Positions 1 to 9,167 of a stretch of 49,398 nt of DNA are shown in pieces. Both the position numbers and the translations under genes were made by a program. The notes beneath the pieces are model-generated. The model was given only the letters and a program-made list of their open reading frames with translations. It was not told the origin of the DNA and made no database searches. Position 1 is the stretch's first letter. The number at the start of each line of letters is the position of its first letter. The DNA is taken from the NCBI RefSeq assembly GCF_015762685.1, contig NZ_PEHF01000004.1, positions 1 to 49,398 on the forward strand. Direction: 5' to 3'. Origin of the DNA: Candidatus Symbiopectobacterium sp. 'North America' (GTDB lineage Bacteria; Pseudomonadota; Gammaproteobacteria; Enterobacterales; Enterobacteriaceae).

Positions 1-114
1 AACAAAGAACGCTTTAAGGTGGCAGTGATGTTCCATTACGTCAGGTTAAACATGGGGTTATGAGTCTCTCACCATGATCGGGGAAGACCCAATTGCATAC
101 AGTATAGCAAGGTT

Positions 115-882
115 TTACAAATAAAACGAAATGGGTGCTACCACCTGCACCTGACCATCACCGTTCAGCTCATGCGGCAGCGGCGCGGCGCGTTTAACAA
201 TGTCCAGCGCTTCGTTATCCAGAATACGGTTGCCAGACGACGTGACAATCGCGGCGTCAATCACCTGACCTTGTGCATTTAACACCATGCTGATATGACT
301 AATTCCCGTCGCCCGATAGCGCAATGCGGCGCGGGGATAACGTTTGAATTTCGCTAGATGCGTATGCAACAAGCTCTCTCAACCCACCTGACCGCTGATC
401 GCTTGCTGGGCCGCGCTGGTGAAATTGGCGGCGCTACGCGTTGCTTCTCCGGCGCTGTATGCCGAGGTCGCAGGCGCGTTTTCCGCGACCGGAGGAGTCG
501 GTTCACTACGCCCCTCAGGCTGTATCTCTTTTTTCTGCGGGCGTGGTTTTTCGCGCACGTTAACGCGTTTTTCCAGTGTCCTCTTCGCCACTACCGGTAA
601 GTTATCCAGCACGGGATCGTCAGGTTGATCCTGCTGCTGGCGCGGTTGAGGCGCGGAAAAAACCTGTTTGGGCCCTTCTACCACCTGAGGAGGCGCTTTT
701 TCCAATTGGTAGGCACCCAACTGTACGCTGACCACGGGCGGTAACGCGCCTTTCTGATTTTGTATCACACGCGTTGACCAGACGACTGAGATCGCCACTA
801 CTGTTATGTGAAACAGAATACTGGCGGCAGAACCACCAAGATAAAAACGTCGGGGAAGGAGAAAAACGCCTATGCTGCTCAT
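115..882 (-). pseudogene. TonB-family energy transducer, broken by an in-frame TGA
   Basis: The 255-codon reading frame has the TonB layout. An N-terminal membrane anchor lies near residues 12-35, followed by a long Pro/Glu/Lys-rich periplasmic spacer and a C-terminal TonB domain (AKFKRYPRAA, then NAQGQVIDAAIVTSSG and a terminal PISFYL). A TGA at 379-381 separates the spacer from the C-terminal domain; the frame is unchanged across it, so a single TGG-to-TGA change is the simplest cause. Truncation there would remove the receptor-binding domain. The gene is divergent from an ECF sigma / FecR / TonB-receptor / M16-protease cluster, so it is probably the dedicated TonB of that system (compare FusB of Pectobacterium) and not the housekeeping tonB. 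The start at 882 has only a weak AGAGG upstream. Confidence 0.8.
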
Positions 883-992
883 TGCCTCTGCTCGCCATGC
901 CTGATTATCCGGTGCAGCAACATGGAAACATGTTGCTGTAACGTAAGGGCTTAATACTTTCTTTACAGAAGATTATAGACACAACGCGAATG

Positions 993-1011
993 CAAATGAT
1001 ATTTATTATAC
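993..1011. promoter_or_regulatory. Fur-box-like site upstream of the TonB-like gene
   Basis: The 19-bp stretch CAAATGATATTTATTATAC agrees with the classical Fur consensus (GATAATGATAATCATTATC) at about 14 of 19 positions. It lies about 110 bp upstream of the TonB-like start, in the divergent space shared with the sigma factor. It fits an iron-scavenging locus. This is a pattern match by eye only. Confidence 0.45.
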
Positions 1012-1106
1012 AGAGCGCTCAATAAAATAAGAAACGATCGTTATTCGTGCCACAAACGACACGCTAGCAATGTATTAGAGCTGATTTTTCATGCACTTTT
1101 ATTATT

Positions 1107-1270
1107 TACCCTAAATAATTCGAGTTGCAGGACAAAACGTTAACGTTTTGAACAGCGCTTGCGCTGGCCCTTTAGGGCGAGACTCATTTATGAGTCTCGT
1201 AACGCTGCAAGTAAGTGATTCGGGTGAACGAACGTAGCCAACGCACCTGCAACTTGAAGTATGACGGGTA
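1107..1270. repeat. MITE-like element with imperfect terminal inverted repeats and internal hairpins
   Basis: The left end TACCCTAAATAATTCGAGTTG and the right end (reverse complement TACCCGTCATACTTCAAGTTG) form imperfect terminal inverted repeats that continue into GCAGG. Inside lie a perfect 18-bp palindrome at 1133-1150 (CAAAACGTTAACGTTTTG), a short GCGCTTGCGC hairpin and a perfect 10-bp stem with a 2-base loop at 1178-1199. No protein is encoded. Similar intergenic elements with AATTCGAGTTGCAGG ends are common in enterobacterial genomes. The right end supplies an ATG at 1261 that is in frame with the sigma factor but is probably not its start. Confidence 0.65.
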
Positions 1271-1281
1271 ACACCAGGCAC

Positions 1282-1827
1282 ATGACTATAAACAAACCAT
1301 TGCGGCATTTTATCGGCAATGCCTATCAATCAACCTATCATCAATTGGAACGTTTTTTCCAGAAGCGCTTGGGAAACCGCCATGATGCCAGCGATCTGTC
1401 GCAGGATGTGTTCGCCAAATGGCTTAACCGACGGGAGGATACACCGGTTCAGGAATCCCGCGCGTTTCTGTTTAAAATCGCCAACAATGTGCTGATTGAT
1501 TACTGGCATCGCCATCAGAAGCAGGAACAGTTGCAATCGCCCATGGAGGAAGAGGCACACCTGAACCACGCAGGTTCCGTCTCAGACGATCCCGCCGAGG
1601 TGCTAAATCACCAGCAGCGCTTGCAGCGTTTGTATGATGCCATTGAGACGCTTCCAGCGCGCCAGCGGGAAGCGTTTGTTCTTTGCCGGTTTGATAAGCT
1701 GTCACAAAGTGAAATTGCTGAAAAAATGGATATTTCTGTCAGTATGGTAGAAAAACATATCGCTAGGGCCATGTTGCATTGCAAGCGCTATGTGGAAAAT
1801 GCGGTACACAGTGAGGAAGAACAATGA
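1282..1827 (+). CDS. FecI-type ECF sigma factor
   Basis: This is a 181-residue sigma-70-family protein, normal FecI size. Region 2 is seen in YHQLERFFQKRLGNRHDASD and SQDVFAKWL, with the -10 recognition part near FLFKIANNVLIDYWHRH. Region 4 is seen in ETLPARQREAFVLCRF and LSQSEIAEKMDISVSMVEKHI. I chose ATG 1282 over the in-frame ATG 1261 because 1261 lies inside the upstream repeat element and the family starts close to the YQS.Y motif. It should direct transcription of the TonB receptor downstream when the FecR-like protein relays a surface signal. It overlaps the fecR-like gene by 4 bases (ATGA). The gene is intact although its partners are broken. Confidence 0.9.
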   Translation: MTINKPLRHFIGNAYQSTYHQLERFFQKRLGNRHDASDLSQDVFAKWLNRREDTPVQESRAFLFKIANNVLIDYWHRHQKQEQLQSPMEEEAHLNHAGSVSDDPAEVLNHQQRLQRLYDAIETLPARQREAFVLCRFDKLSQSEIAEKMDISVSMVEKHIARAMLHCKRYVENAVHSEEEQ

Positions 1828-2806
1828 GCACAGGGCCTGACGTGCAAACAGACCCGCAATTGGTGGCGGATATCGATGAGCAAGCGGCGCTGTGGTTTGC
1901 CCGTAGCCAAAATCGCCGTATGCCCCGCACGCAGCGGCAGGCGTTGGAAGCCTGGCTGGCGCACTCGGCGCAACACTGGCACGCTTTCGAGAGCATGTTT
2001 ACGCTCTGGCGCGATGCCGCTGAACTCCCGCGCCCGGCGTTGGCTTCCCGCCCCCCCAGCGTTTTCCCTGGGGATTTCGCCCATTGAAACATCTGGCTGT
2101 GGGTCTGTTGGTATTGTTCGCGCTAGTATTGCCTTACAGCCAGTGGCCCGCCCTGCTGCAAGATAGCCTGACAGTGGCGACGACCGATCAGCCGAAAACC
2201 CTTCAGCTTTCTGACGGCAGCCGCATCATGCTGAACCGGGATTCACGCTTACGCATCGTCTACCAGCACGACCAGCGTCTGCTATGGCTTGAGGCGGGCG
2301 AAGCCTACTTTAGCGTTAGCCCCGATCCGCAGCGCCCTTTTTACTTGGAGATCTATGGACGCCAGGTCAAAGTGGTCGGCACCGCTTTCGATATCCGCAA
2401 AGCGGAAGAGCGGGTAGCGGTTGCCGTCTCTCAAGGTGTGGTTGCTGTGACTACTGCACTCAATGTCCCTCAGACCTTATTGCACGCGGGTGAGAGTGCA
2501 ACTAGCTACTCACGCGGCGATCGCCTCACGGTAAATCCGGTTGATCTCGCCGCCGTGGGAGAGTGGCGCTTCGGTCAGCTCAGTTTTGACAATCAACCGC
2601 TACGCGAAGTACTTGCCACGCTGAAGCCCTATTATGCCGTGAATGTCACGCTGTCGGACGCCGCATTGGGCAATCTCCCCCTTTCCGGGCAAGTCAATTT
2701 GGACGATCTAACCGTCTTTTTTAATGCGCTCCCCCTGCTGTTGCCTGTTAATGTGGTTTGGCAAGATAAGAACAATTTATTGATAAATAAAGAAAAGAAA
2801 AAATAA
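1824..2806 (+). pseudogene. FecR-type anti-sigma/sigma regulator, frameshifted at a C7 tract
   Basis: Two overlapping frames together make a normal FecR of about 328 residues. The first (1824-2087) holds the cytoplasmic DUF4880-like domain (DEQAALWFARSQ, AFESMFTLWRDA). The second (reaching 2806) holds one membrane span (HLAVGLLVLFALVLPYSQWP), the periplasmic FecR domain (SDGSRIMLNRDSRL, GRQVKVVGTAFDI) and the C-terminal receptor-facing domain. The frame changes by one base at or near the seven-C run at 2051-2057; adding one C would join the halves. This may be a real mutation, a slippage switch or a base-calling error. The intact protein would sense the signalling domain of the receptor just downstream. 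Confidence 0.85.
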
Positions 2807-2831
2807 TGCAAAAACTTGTGTTTTTCTAGAT

Positions 2832-2850
2832 GAGGATGATTCTCATTATT
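2832..2850. promoter_or_regulatory. Fur-box-like site before the TonB-dependent receptor
   Basis: GAGGATGATTCTCATTATT matches the 19-bp Fur consensus at about 14 positions and has clear dyad character (GATGATTCTCATT). It sits in the 96-bp gap between the FecR-like gene and the receptor, where a sigma-factor-dependent, iron-repressed promoter would be expected. Confidence 0.55.
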
Positions 2851-2902
2851 AATTCTTCCTGCATGACGCTTTTATTTTGGCATGATGCTAAGACCGAAAA
2901 AC

Positions 2903-4017
2903 ATGATAACAAAACGCCGCTTCCCCTCTTTCAGGCCGTAGAAACTGACCATCGCCGTTTGCGCGGGCCTGCTCTGGTGTGGACAGACTTTCGCTAAAGA
3001 CGTACAGATAGCCCTGCCAGAACAGTCGCTGGCAACATCGATCAATGCTATCGCCCGCCAGGGGCAAATTCAGGTGCTGTATGACGCAACCGCTGTAAAA
3101 CAGCTGCGTGCGCCCGCCCTCAACGGCACCTTTACGCCGGAAACAGCGCTGCAAAAAATTCTGCTCGGCACCGGGTTGGAAATGGTGCCACAGGGTTCGG
3201 GCTTTGTGGTTCGCCCACAAAAAACCGCGCGTAATGCGCTGGTGATCCCGGAAACCAGCGTGCAGGGGGTGGTGGGTCGCCATCCGGCGACCGATGTGAT
3301 GTCCGCGCCGCAATACCTGACTTCCGAAGAGATTGCCCAGCGCAACACCAGTGATGGTAACGTGACGGACCTGCTGAAAACCAACCCGGTGGTGCAATTT
3401 GCCAACGGCGACAGCAGTTCACTTAATCAGAGCGAAATCAAGCCATCGCGCATTTTCATTAACGGTGCCTCCAGTTTCCAGAACGCCTACAAGCTGGACG
3501 GCGTCAACTTTAACAACGATTTCGATCCGGCTAAAAACGACAATGGCGAAACGGAAACCCGCATCGACACCGGCGATCAGGGGATCTATATCGGCAGCCG
3601 GTTGATCGATAGCGTTGCCGTGTATAACAACAACATCCCGGTGGAGTACGGCGGATTTACCGGCGGCACCGTTGACGTGACCAGCCGTCGCTGGCGCGGA
3701 GAAAACAGCGCCCATGCCTACTACCGCACCACGCAATCCAGTTGGACCAAGCTGTTTAATGACGAAGCCCAGCCGATAGACAGCAGCAAGAATGACACCA
3801 GCAACCCGGCGCGTTTCCAGAACCGCTATAACAAGGAAGATTTCGGCGGCTCGTTTGAAACCGGCGTAACGGAGAATTCAGGGCTGCTGTTTTCCGCCCC
3901 ACGACGCAGTTCCACCATCCCCATGTACACCACTGGCGGCGAGGGTGTGATCCTCAATGACGCTGGTGAGTTTGAGATGATTGAAAGCGCGGCGGGCCGT
4001 CAGGTCTGGGAAAATCC
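2903..4017 (+). pseudogene. TonB-dependent receptor with N-terminal signalling domain, amber stop plus 3' deletion
   Basis: Translation from ATG 2903 gives a basic start, a TAG at codon 13 (2939-2941), then KLTIAVCAGLLWCG, a signal-peptide core. Next come a secretin/TonB short N-terminal domain (IALPEQSLATSINAIARQ, TPETALQKILLGTGL), typical of FecA-type transducing receptors, and a plug domain (VTDLLKTNPVVQF, KPSRIFINGASSFQNAYKLDG, PVEYGGFTGGTVDVTSR). The homology stops near 4017, a little after the start of the barrel, and is followed at once by ABC-transporter sequence. Most of the barrel is therefore deleted. In Fus/Ydd systems this receptor binds a protein such as ferredoxin; the substrate here cannot be read. 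Non-functional as it stands. Confidence 0.8.
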
Positions 4018-4533
4018 ACGCTGTTACGCACGCTCAGTGGCCATTGGCCCTACTACACTGGCAGCGTGCAACAAGATACTCATACCTGCTGGATTACCCA
4101 GAACAGCTATCTGCCCCCCGGCCGCTTGGATACACTGCTTGCCTATCCTCGTTCGAACCAGGCTTTCAGTACGGCGCAATACCGCGATGCGCTCAACCTT
4201 GTCGGGCTGATGCCGTTAGCCGACCAATTGGAACAGGATATCGACTGGGCACAGCAACTCTCTGGCGGTGAGCAGCAGCGCTTGCTGTTCGCTCGACTGC
4301 TGTTAAACCAACCGAAATTACTGCTTCTGGATGAGACCACCTCGGCACTGGATGAATCCAGCGCACGCGCGCTGCTGCGCCAGCTTAAACAACATCTGCC
4401 GGACAGCGCCATCGTGCTGGTGAGTCACCAAACGTTTTTACGGGAAGAAGCCGAGCGCGTTATCGATTTAACCGGATACGCCCCTGCCGCAGAGCATCTC
4501 CCGTTATCAGAAGGAACGCTTCATGCGTCATAA
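4018..4533 (+). pseudogene. ABC transporter, ATPase end only (YddA/FusD/SbmA-BacA-like)
   Basis: The open frame begins inside what should be the Walker A helix (TLLRTLSGHWPYYTGSV). It continues with the Q-loop region (WITQNSYLPPG), the ABC signature (AQQLSGGEQQRLLFARLLL), Walker B (LLLLDETTSALDE) and the switch His (VLVSHQT). The Walker A lysine and the whole membrane domain are missing, removed by the same deletion that took the receptor barrel. The RTLSGHWPYYTG segment is typical of the YddA/SbmA-BacA exporter branch, which in Fus/Ydd clusters sits beside the receptor and the M16 protease. It ends 11 bases into the protease gene. Confidence 0.75.
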
Positions 4534-7320
4534 CCCATTCACCTATCGCGTTGCCATCAGCATCATGAGCCTGGCACTGCTGAGTTGCGCCAGCACAGAT
4601 CGCCCATCGACTGCCAGTACTGTGCCGACGCATACAGACATGTAACATTCACACTGGACAACGGGCTTAATATCTACCTGCTGCCACGTGCCCAAAAAGG
4701 CATCGAGGTGCGCCTGTTGGTGAAAAGCGGCTCACTACAAGAGAACGAACAGCAGCGTGGATTGACACTCTTCACGGAACACATGGCGTTCAAAGGCACC
4801 ACCCATTTCCCCGGCACCAGCGGGTTTAAACAGCTTGAGCAACAAGGTATCAAGCTAGGTAATCACGTCAACACCGTGACTAGCTTCAATTCCACCATCT
4901 ATAAGCTCTCGCTGCCGCAGGCTACACCCGAGCAAACCGCAACCGGTCTGCAATTGCTGTCCGACTGGGCACAGGGGATCACGTTCGAGCAGGACGCCTT
5001 TGAAAAAGAGCGCTGGGTGATCGTCGAAGAGTGGCGGGTACGTCAGGGTGTGGGTTTCCGCATTAATCAGGCACTGGAACAATTACGCTATCACGGTAGC
5101 CGCTATGCCGAACGCGACCCTATCGGCCTGCTGGATATCGTTTGGCAGGCACCGCTAGACCAAGCAAAAGCGTACTATCGCACTTGGTATCAGCCTGAAC
5201 GCATGGCGCTGGTGATTGTCGGCGAACTGGATCAATTTGCAATAAAAAGCGCCATTTCGCGTTACTTTTCCAGCAAGCCTGCTCAACCCGCCACGCCGGA
5301 CAATCCGGAATGGCAACGCTTTGCGCCACAATCCACCCTGCTGGTCTCCCCTATCTTTGATCGTGAATATGGCGATCGGGTGATCCAGTTTTCCTTGCAA
5401 CGTGATGCCACCACACCGCTAAATACCGCCGCAGGGCAACGTGACGATCTGTTGGATAACCTCTGGATACCGATCCTTAACCAACGCCTTGCGGTATTGG
5501 TAGACAACGGTGAACTCCCTTCAGCCTCGGTCAATGAGCAAGGGGCATTGCTGGATGAAAAACGGCGCCAGCAGTTGATGATTGTGCGTCCTTCAGGGCA
5601 AGATTATCAGGGAGCATTGCGCTTGTTCTGGACGGAAGTGCAACGCATGGCGACATCCCCCGTCAGCGATGATGAACTGAACGGTGTACGTCAACGCCTG
5701 CTCGCCAAGCTCAGCCAGCAGGCTGCCACCCAACAGCGTTATCAGAATGATTACTTGGCCGATCAGATAACCACAGCGTTAGCGTTCCAGATGCCTCTGT
5801 TTGACAAAAAGCAGCAGCTTTTTATGGCCCATGCGCTGATCAAAGACGTCAAGCCAGCCGATCAGCAACGTCACGTCGCGGCGTTTCTCGAGAGTGCATC
5901 GCCCCGTTTGGCCCTCATAGGCCTGGATAGCGACAGCACCACCTTTCAGCCTCAAGCGTTCACCACGCTATGGCAGCAAATTCGCCGCTCTCAGCCAGGC
6001 CCGTTTGCCCTGAAAGCCCAAGCCGTTGCGTTAACGCTGCCCGCCCCTACCGCCGGGCATATCAGTGCACATCAGCCACTGCCGCTGGACAATACCGAAC
6101 AGTGGACGCTGAGCAATCGCATTACTGTCATCGTGAAAAGCGACAAGGCACTGCAAGACGACGTGCAGTTTTCGTTACGCATTCCCGGTGGCCGATCGCT
6201 GGAAATCGAGGCAACGCCGGGATTGGTGGAATGGGCGCTGAAACTACCGGAAAGCCGTGGGTACGGGGCTTACAGCAGTCGAGAGCTCGCGCTGTTTAGC
6301 AAACAACACAGTCTTACGCTCCAGCCTTATAGCGAGATGTTGTATCACGGCTATCGCGGCAGCACGCCTGCCGATGAGCTGGAAATCGCACTAAAACTGC
6401 TCTATCTGAAAATCACTCAGCCTCAGTTCAACGGGCAAAAACTGGAACAGTACAAGGCCAGCTTTGCCTCCTCGCTGAAACGGATGCCGGTAGAGCGCCA
6501 GTTTCTGGATAACATTAACCGAGAAAGTTATCTGCATGGCGATCGCTTGACCATCAGCCCTGAGGGCAACTGGCAGCAGTTTACCGCCTATCAACTTCAA
6601 CAAAGCCACCAGCAGTTGTTGGGGGCGACGCAGGACATGACACTGGTGATTGCGGGGGCGGTGGATGTGCAAAAAGTGAAAGTGGCGGTGGAGCGCTGGA
6701 TTGCTGCGTTACCCGCAACGGATCAACGTCTGCACTGGCGCGATGTGGGCATTCGCCCCAAAATGAGTACGCTGATCAAAACCTATCCCCTCCCCAGTTC
6801 GGATAAAAGCATGATCAGTATCCAGTTCGCCGCCCCCGCCCAGTGGTCAGCGCAAGAGGCCCTGGCACTGCAATTGCTGGATACTATCGTTAGCCAGCGT
6901 TTGCGGTTTGCGCTGCGTGAACAGGCAAGCGGCATTTATTCGTTGGGCTTTGCTTCCATGCTCGCCAAGCTGCCCGTGCCCTATTACACCGGTCGATTAA
7001 ATTTTACCACCGCACCGGAACGCGCAGAGGAAATGACACGTCTGACCCAAACAGTGATCGCGTCATTACGCCAGCACGGTGTGACAGAAAAGGAGCTTAA
7101 GGAAGCCAAAAACCTCTGGCGCACCGAAAAGCAACCCGCCTGGCAAAGCGCAAGTTTCTGGGCCGATGCGCTGGCGCAAACGGCAGCCGATGACAAAAAC
7201 TTTGCTCGTCTGGATCAGGAACTCGCCATCTGGAATCGCCTTACCGTGGCTGATATCAATCGGGTAGCGGCACGCTATCTGGGACAGAACGAAAAAGTCT
7301 TTATGCTGACGCCACCGTGA
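4523..7320 (+). pseudogene. Lipoprotein M16 zinc protease (PqqL/FusC-like), frameshifted and lacking a zinc-ligand histidine
   Basis: The best start is ATG 4523, preceded by AAGGA. It gives a lipoprotein signal (FTYRVAISIMSLALLSC, Cys lipobox). About 40 codons later the frame must shift, between about 4600 and 4645, to enter VTFTLDNGLNIYLLPRAQKG. The rest is open to 7320, for a total of about 931 codons, the size of E. coli PqqL. Two tandem M16 modules are visible. The inverted zinc motif HxxEH reads LFTEH: the first His is Leu (CTC, one base from CAC). The distal glutamate (VIVEEWR) is present. FusC/PqqL-type proteases cut an imported protein in the periplasm to release iron. The missing His predicts loss of catalysis even if the frame were restored. 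Confidence 0.8.
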
Positions 7321-7427
7321 GGCCGCAATGGCCATGATGATTTGTCTCAAATTGAAGCGGTGAGGCGCTTTCAAGATTGACGAAAATCCAAATATGGTCC
7401 ACACTCAGACCATGTTTGGGTTTGTCT

Positions 7428-7447
7428 GTCACGCGGTATCGTGTGAC
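7428..7447. promoter_or_regulatory. Imperfect palindrome before the toxin-antitoxin pair
   Basis: GTCACGCG-GTAT-CGTGTGAC is an 8-bp inverted repeat with one mismatch, 57 bp upstream of the antitoxin start. Antitoxin-toxin complexes usually repress their own promoter at such sites. The rest of the 183-bp gap after the protease gene shows no other clear structure. Confidence 0.4.
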
Positions 7448-7503
7448 ACAGGATCTCCCTGTGATGCGCCCCGCGATATTTAAAGTAAACCACAGGAGTC
7501 ATT

Positions 7504-7731
7504 ATGAGAGTCGAAACCATCAGCTATATTAAAAAGCATGCGGCTGCGCTTGAGCTTTCTGAGCCGATTTTGGTTACTCAAAATGGTATGCCCGCTTATG
7601 TTATTGAGTCTTTTGAAGAAAGAAAGCAACGCGATGATGCGATCGCCCTGTTAAAACTGCTGACCATTTCCGAAAAAGATCTCGCGGAAGAGCGGGTATT
7701 TGCACGCGACGAATTGCTAAATGGAATTTAA
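7504..7731 (+). CDS. Type II antitoxin, Phd/YefM-like
   Basis: A 75-residue protein. The N-terminal half ([33 protein letters not shown]) is the compact Phd/YefM DNA-binding fold, with the usual 'V(T)QNG.P..V(I)' strand. The C-terminal half ([29 protein letters not shown]) is the charged toxin-neutralising helix. A good ribosome-binding site (ACAGGAGTCATT) precedes the start. It lies 23 bp upstream of a RelE/ParE-like toxin gene and should be co-transcribed with it. The gene is intact in a neighbourhood of broken genes, as expected for an addiction module. Confidence 0.8.
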   Translation: MRVETISYIKKHAAALELSEPILVTQNGMPAYVIESFEERKQRDDAIALLKLLTISEKDLAEERVFARDELLNGI

Positions 7732-7754
7732 CGTTCCAATGACAGGGAGTCAGT

Positions 7755-8105
7755 ATGACCGCACGGCACAAAACAGGAGTCGATGTCACCTATACAGAAA
7801 CAGCAAAGTTCTGTGTAAACAAAATAGCGTTCTTCCTACGCAGTAACAATACCGATCATCGTTCTGTGTTACAGCTTGCGATCCAAGAGTTTGAAAATAT
7901 CGTCACAGCGTTCCCTGCAAGCTGCCCTATCTCACCGCAGTTATTTAAATTGGGCTGCATGAAATACCGTGAATGTAATACGGAAAGCGGTTATCGGTTC
8001 TTTTATTCCATTAACAGCGTACAAAACAGGATTGTCGTGCATGTTATTCAAGCACAGCGCGAAGACATCCAACAGCTTCTTTTCGATCGCATCATTGCAC
8101 GCTGA
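7755..8105 (+). CDS. RelE/ParE-superfamily toxin
   Basis: A 116-residue basic protein with the RelE/ParE pattern: an N-terminal helix, a central segment rich in hydrophobics, then YRECNTESGYRFFYSINSVQNRIVVHVIQAQREDIQQLLFDRII. This corresponds to the strand-strand-helix end of the fold (R..Y....N.I.V..I.....D....L..R). Members either cut mRNA on the ribosome or poison gyrase; the sequence does not decide between these. The start at 7755 is preceded by AGGGAG. It is preceded by its antitoxin and is convergent with a broken regulator 19 bp downstream. Confidence 0.75.
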   Translation: MTARHKTGVDVTYTETAKFCVNKIAFFLRSNNTDHRSVLQLAIQEFENIVTAFPASCPISPQLFKLGCMKYRECNTESGYRFFYSINSVQNRIVVHVIQAQREDIQQLLFDRIIAR

Positions 8106-8124
8106 AGCCGGTGTCTGGATCGCG

Positions 8125-8864
8125 CTACCAGAAAAAATCCACCTTCTGTTTTAACAGACTTCTTGGCATATAATCGTTCAGCCCTACCGTTCTGCAATAT
8201 TCGATCAAGCCATTGAGCGATGTGGTTTGCACTTTAGTGTAAATGCCGTTCAAGCGATTTTGCACCGTACGATAGGAAAGGCACAGCCTGTCGGCAATCT
8301 CCTTTGCCGAGAGTCGTCGAATAGCGAAGGAGATGATTTCCAGCTCACGCGGAGTAAAAATATCGACGGGTGGGGTAAGCGTAATAACGGTGGGTTTACC
8401 GTTATTAAAAATAATCATATACCGAATAGAAATTAAATGCTTTGGCATAAAACATCGTGCCTAATACTTTGCCATCACCAGCGTAAATCGGAAATTTGGC
8501 ACAATACCAAGGCGCAAGAATCGCCTCACGACCAAAATGCGCCGTTTCTATAATCTCAGCCCCCCTCTTTGCTCTGTTCAGCTTTTCTATCGTGCGCTTG
8601 TAACTCCGGGGCTAATTCACTCCAAGAGACCGGAACCTCCGAATCCAGTCGACCTTCAACATCAAATCCTTTAGGGATGTTGCAAAAGTGCATTGCGGCT
8701 TGATTCATGTAGACAAATTTTGATTCGTTGCTCTTTATTCCCCAAGGAATCGACGCGTGTTCCATAACAGAAATCAGGGGAATATTTTCAATGGTGCTGA
8801 ACACGATGGTTTTCTTCTCTTTATTTTTCGCCATCATCCATACTGGTTTCTGTTTCACACTCAA
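8125..8864 (-). pseudogene. PAS-domain LuxR-type transcriptional regulator, two frameshifts
   Basis: Reading from 8864, the first frame encodes a PAS-like sensor start (STIENIPLISVMEHASIPWGIKSNESKFVYMNQAAMHF) and ends early at the C6 run 8560-8565 (G6 in the coding strand). Removing one G restores EIIETAHFGREAILAPWY and the second half of the PAS domain. A second slip at the A5 run 8407-8411 is needed to enter the LuxR HTH (FTPRELEIISFAIRRLSAKEIADRLCLSYRTVQNRLNGIY). Restored length is about 246 residues. The ligand is unknown. Both lesions are one-base changes in homopolymers. An upstream 19-bp palindrome at 8969-8987 may be its operator. Confidence 0.75.
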
Positions 8865-8968
8865 TCAACACATTATCTCACAGTATAAAATCATTATAAT
8901 CAGATCGATAAAAGAGTCCCTGGTGCCAGCCTATCGTCGATAACAAAGATATTATACGTCTAAAAAGA

Positions 8969-8987
8969 TAGAGTATATTATACTCTA
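8969..8987. promoter_or_regulatory. Perfect 19-bp palindrome, operator candidate
   Basis: TAGAGTATATTATACTCTA is a perfect inverted repeat (9+1+9), 105 bp upstream of the start of the broken PAS-LuxR gene. The surrounding gap 8865-9139 is AT-rich with no credible ORF. LuxR-type dimers bind such dyads, so autoregulation is plausible, but another regulator is equally possible. Confidence 0.4.
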
Positions 8988-9139
8988 GCATAACGAAATG
9001 GCTTCAAACAGGTGCTACTGACTTACTCATCGCTGAAGTTATTTTTCTATTAACCTGAAAACCAGATATGTATAAATGAATAACTGAAGAAGATAATTAA
9101 TAGTTTATATATAATATAAATGGTACTGGACATCCGTAA

Positions 9140-9160
9140 AGGGCAGGCTAAACCTGCCCT
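9140..9160 (-). terminator. Hairpin terminator candidate after dbpA
   Basis: AGGGCAGG-CTAAA-CCTGCCCT is a perfect 8-bp stem with a 5-base loop, 7 bp past the dbpA stop. On the minus strand it is followed by a TTTACGG sequence, only a short T-run, so efficiency is uncertain. Confidence 0.55.
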
Positions 9161-9167
9161 CACACGA

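Noticed and set aside
1..114. A gene downstream of the TonB-like gene at the left edge
   Set aside because: No reading frame, hairpin or repeat of note in these 114 bases.
1261..1281. In-frame ATG 1261 as the sigma-factor start
   Set aside because: It lies inside the right end of the repeat element and adds seven residues not expected in the family; ATG 1282 fits better.
4066..4533. Short ABC ATPase as a real stand-alone gene
   Set aside because: It begins after the Walker A lysine and continues upstream in the same frame into the deletion junction; it is a remnant.
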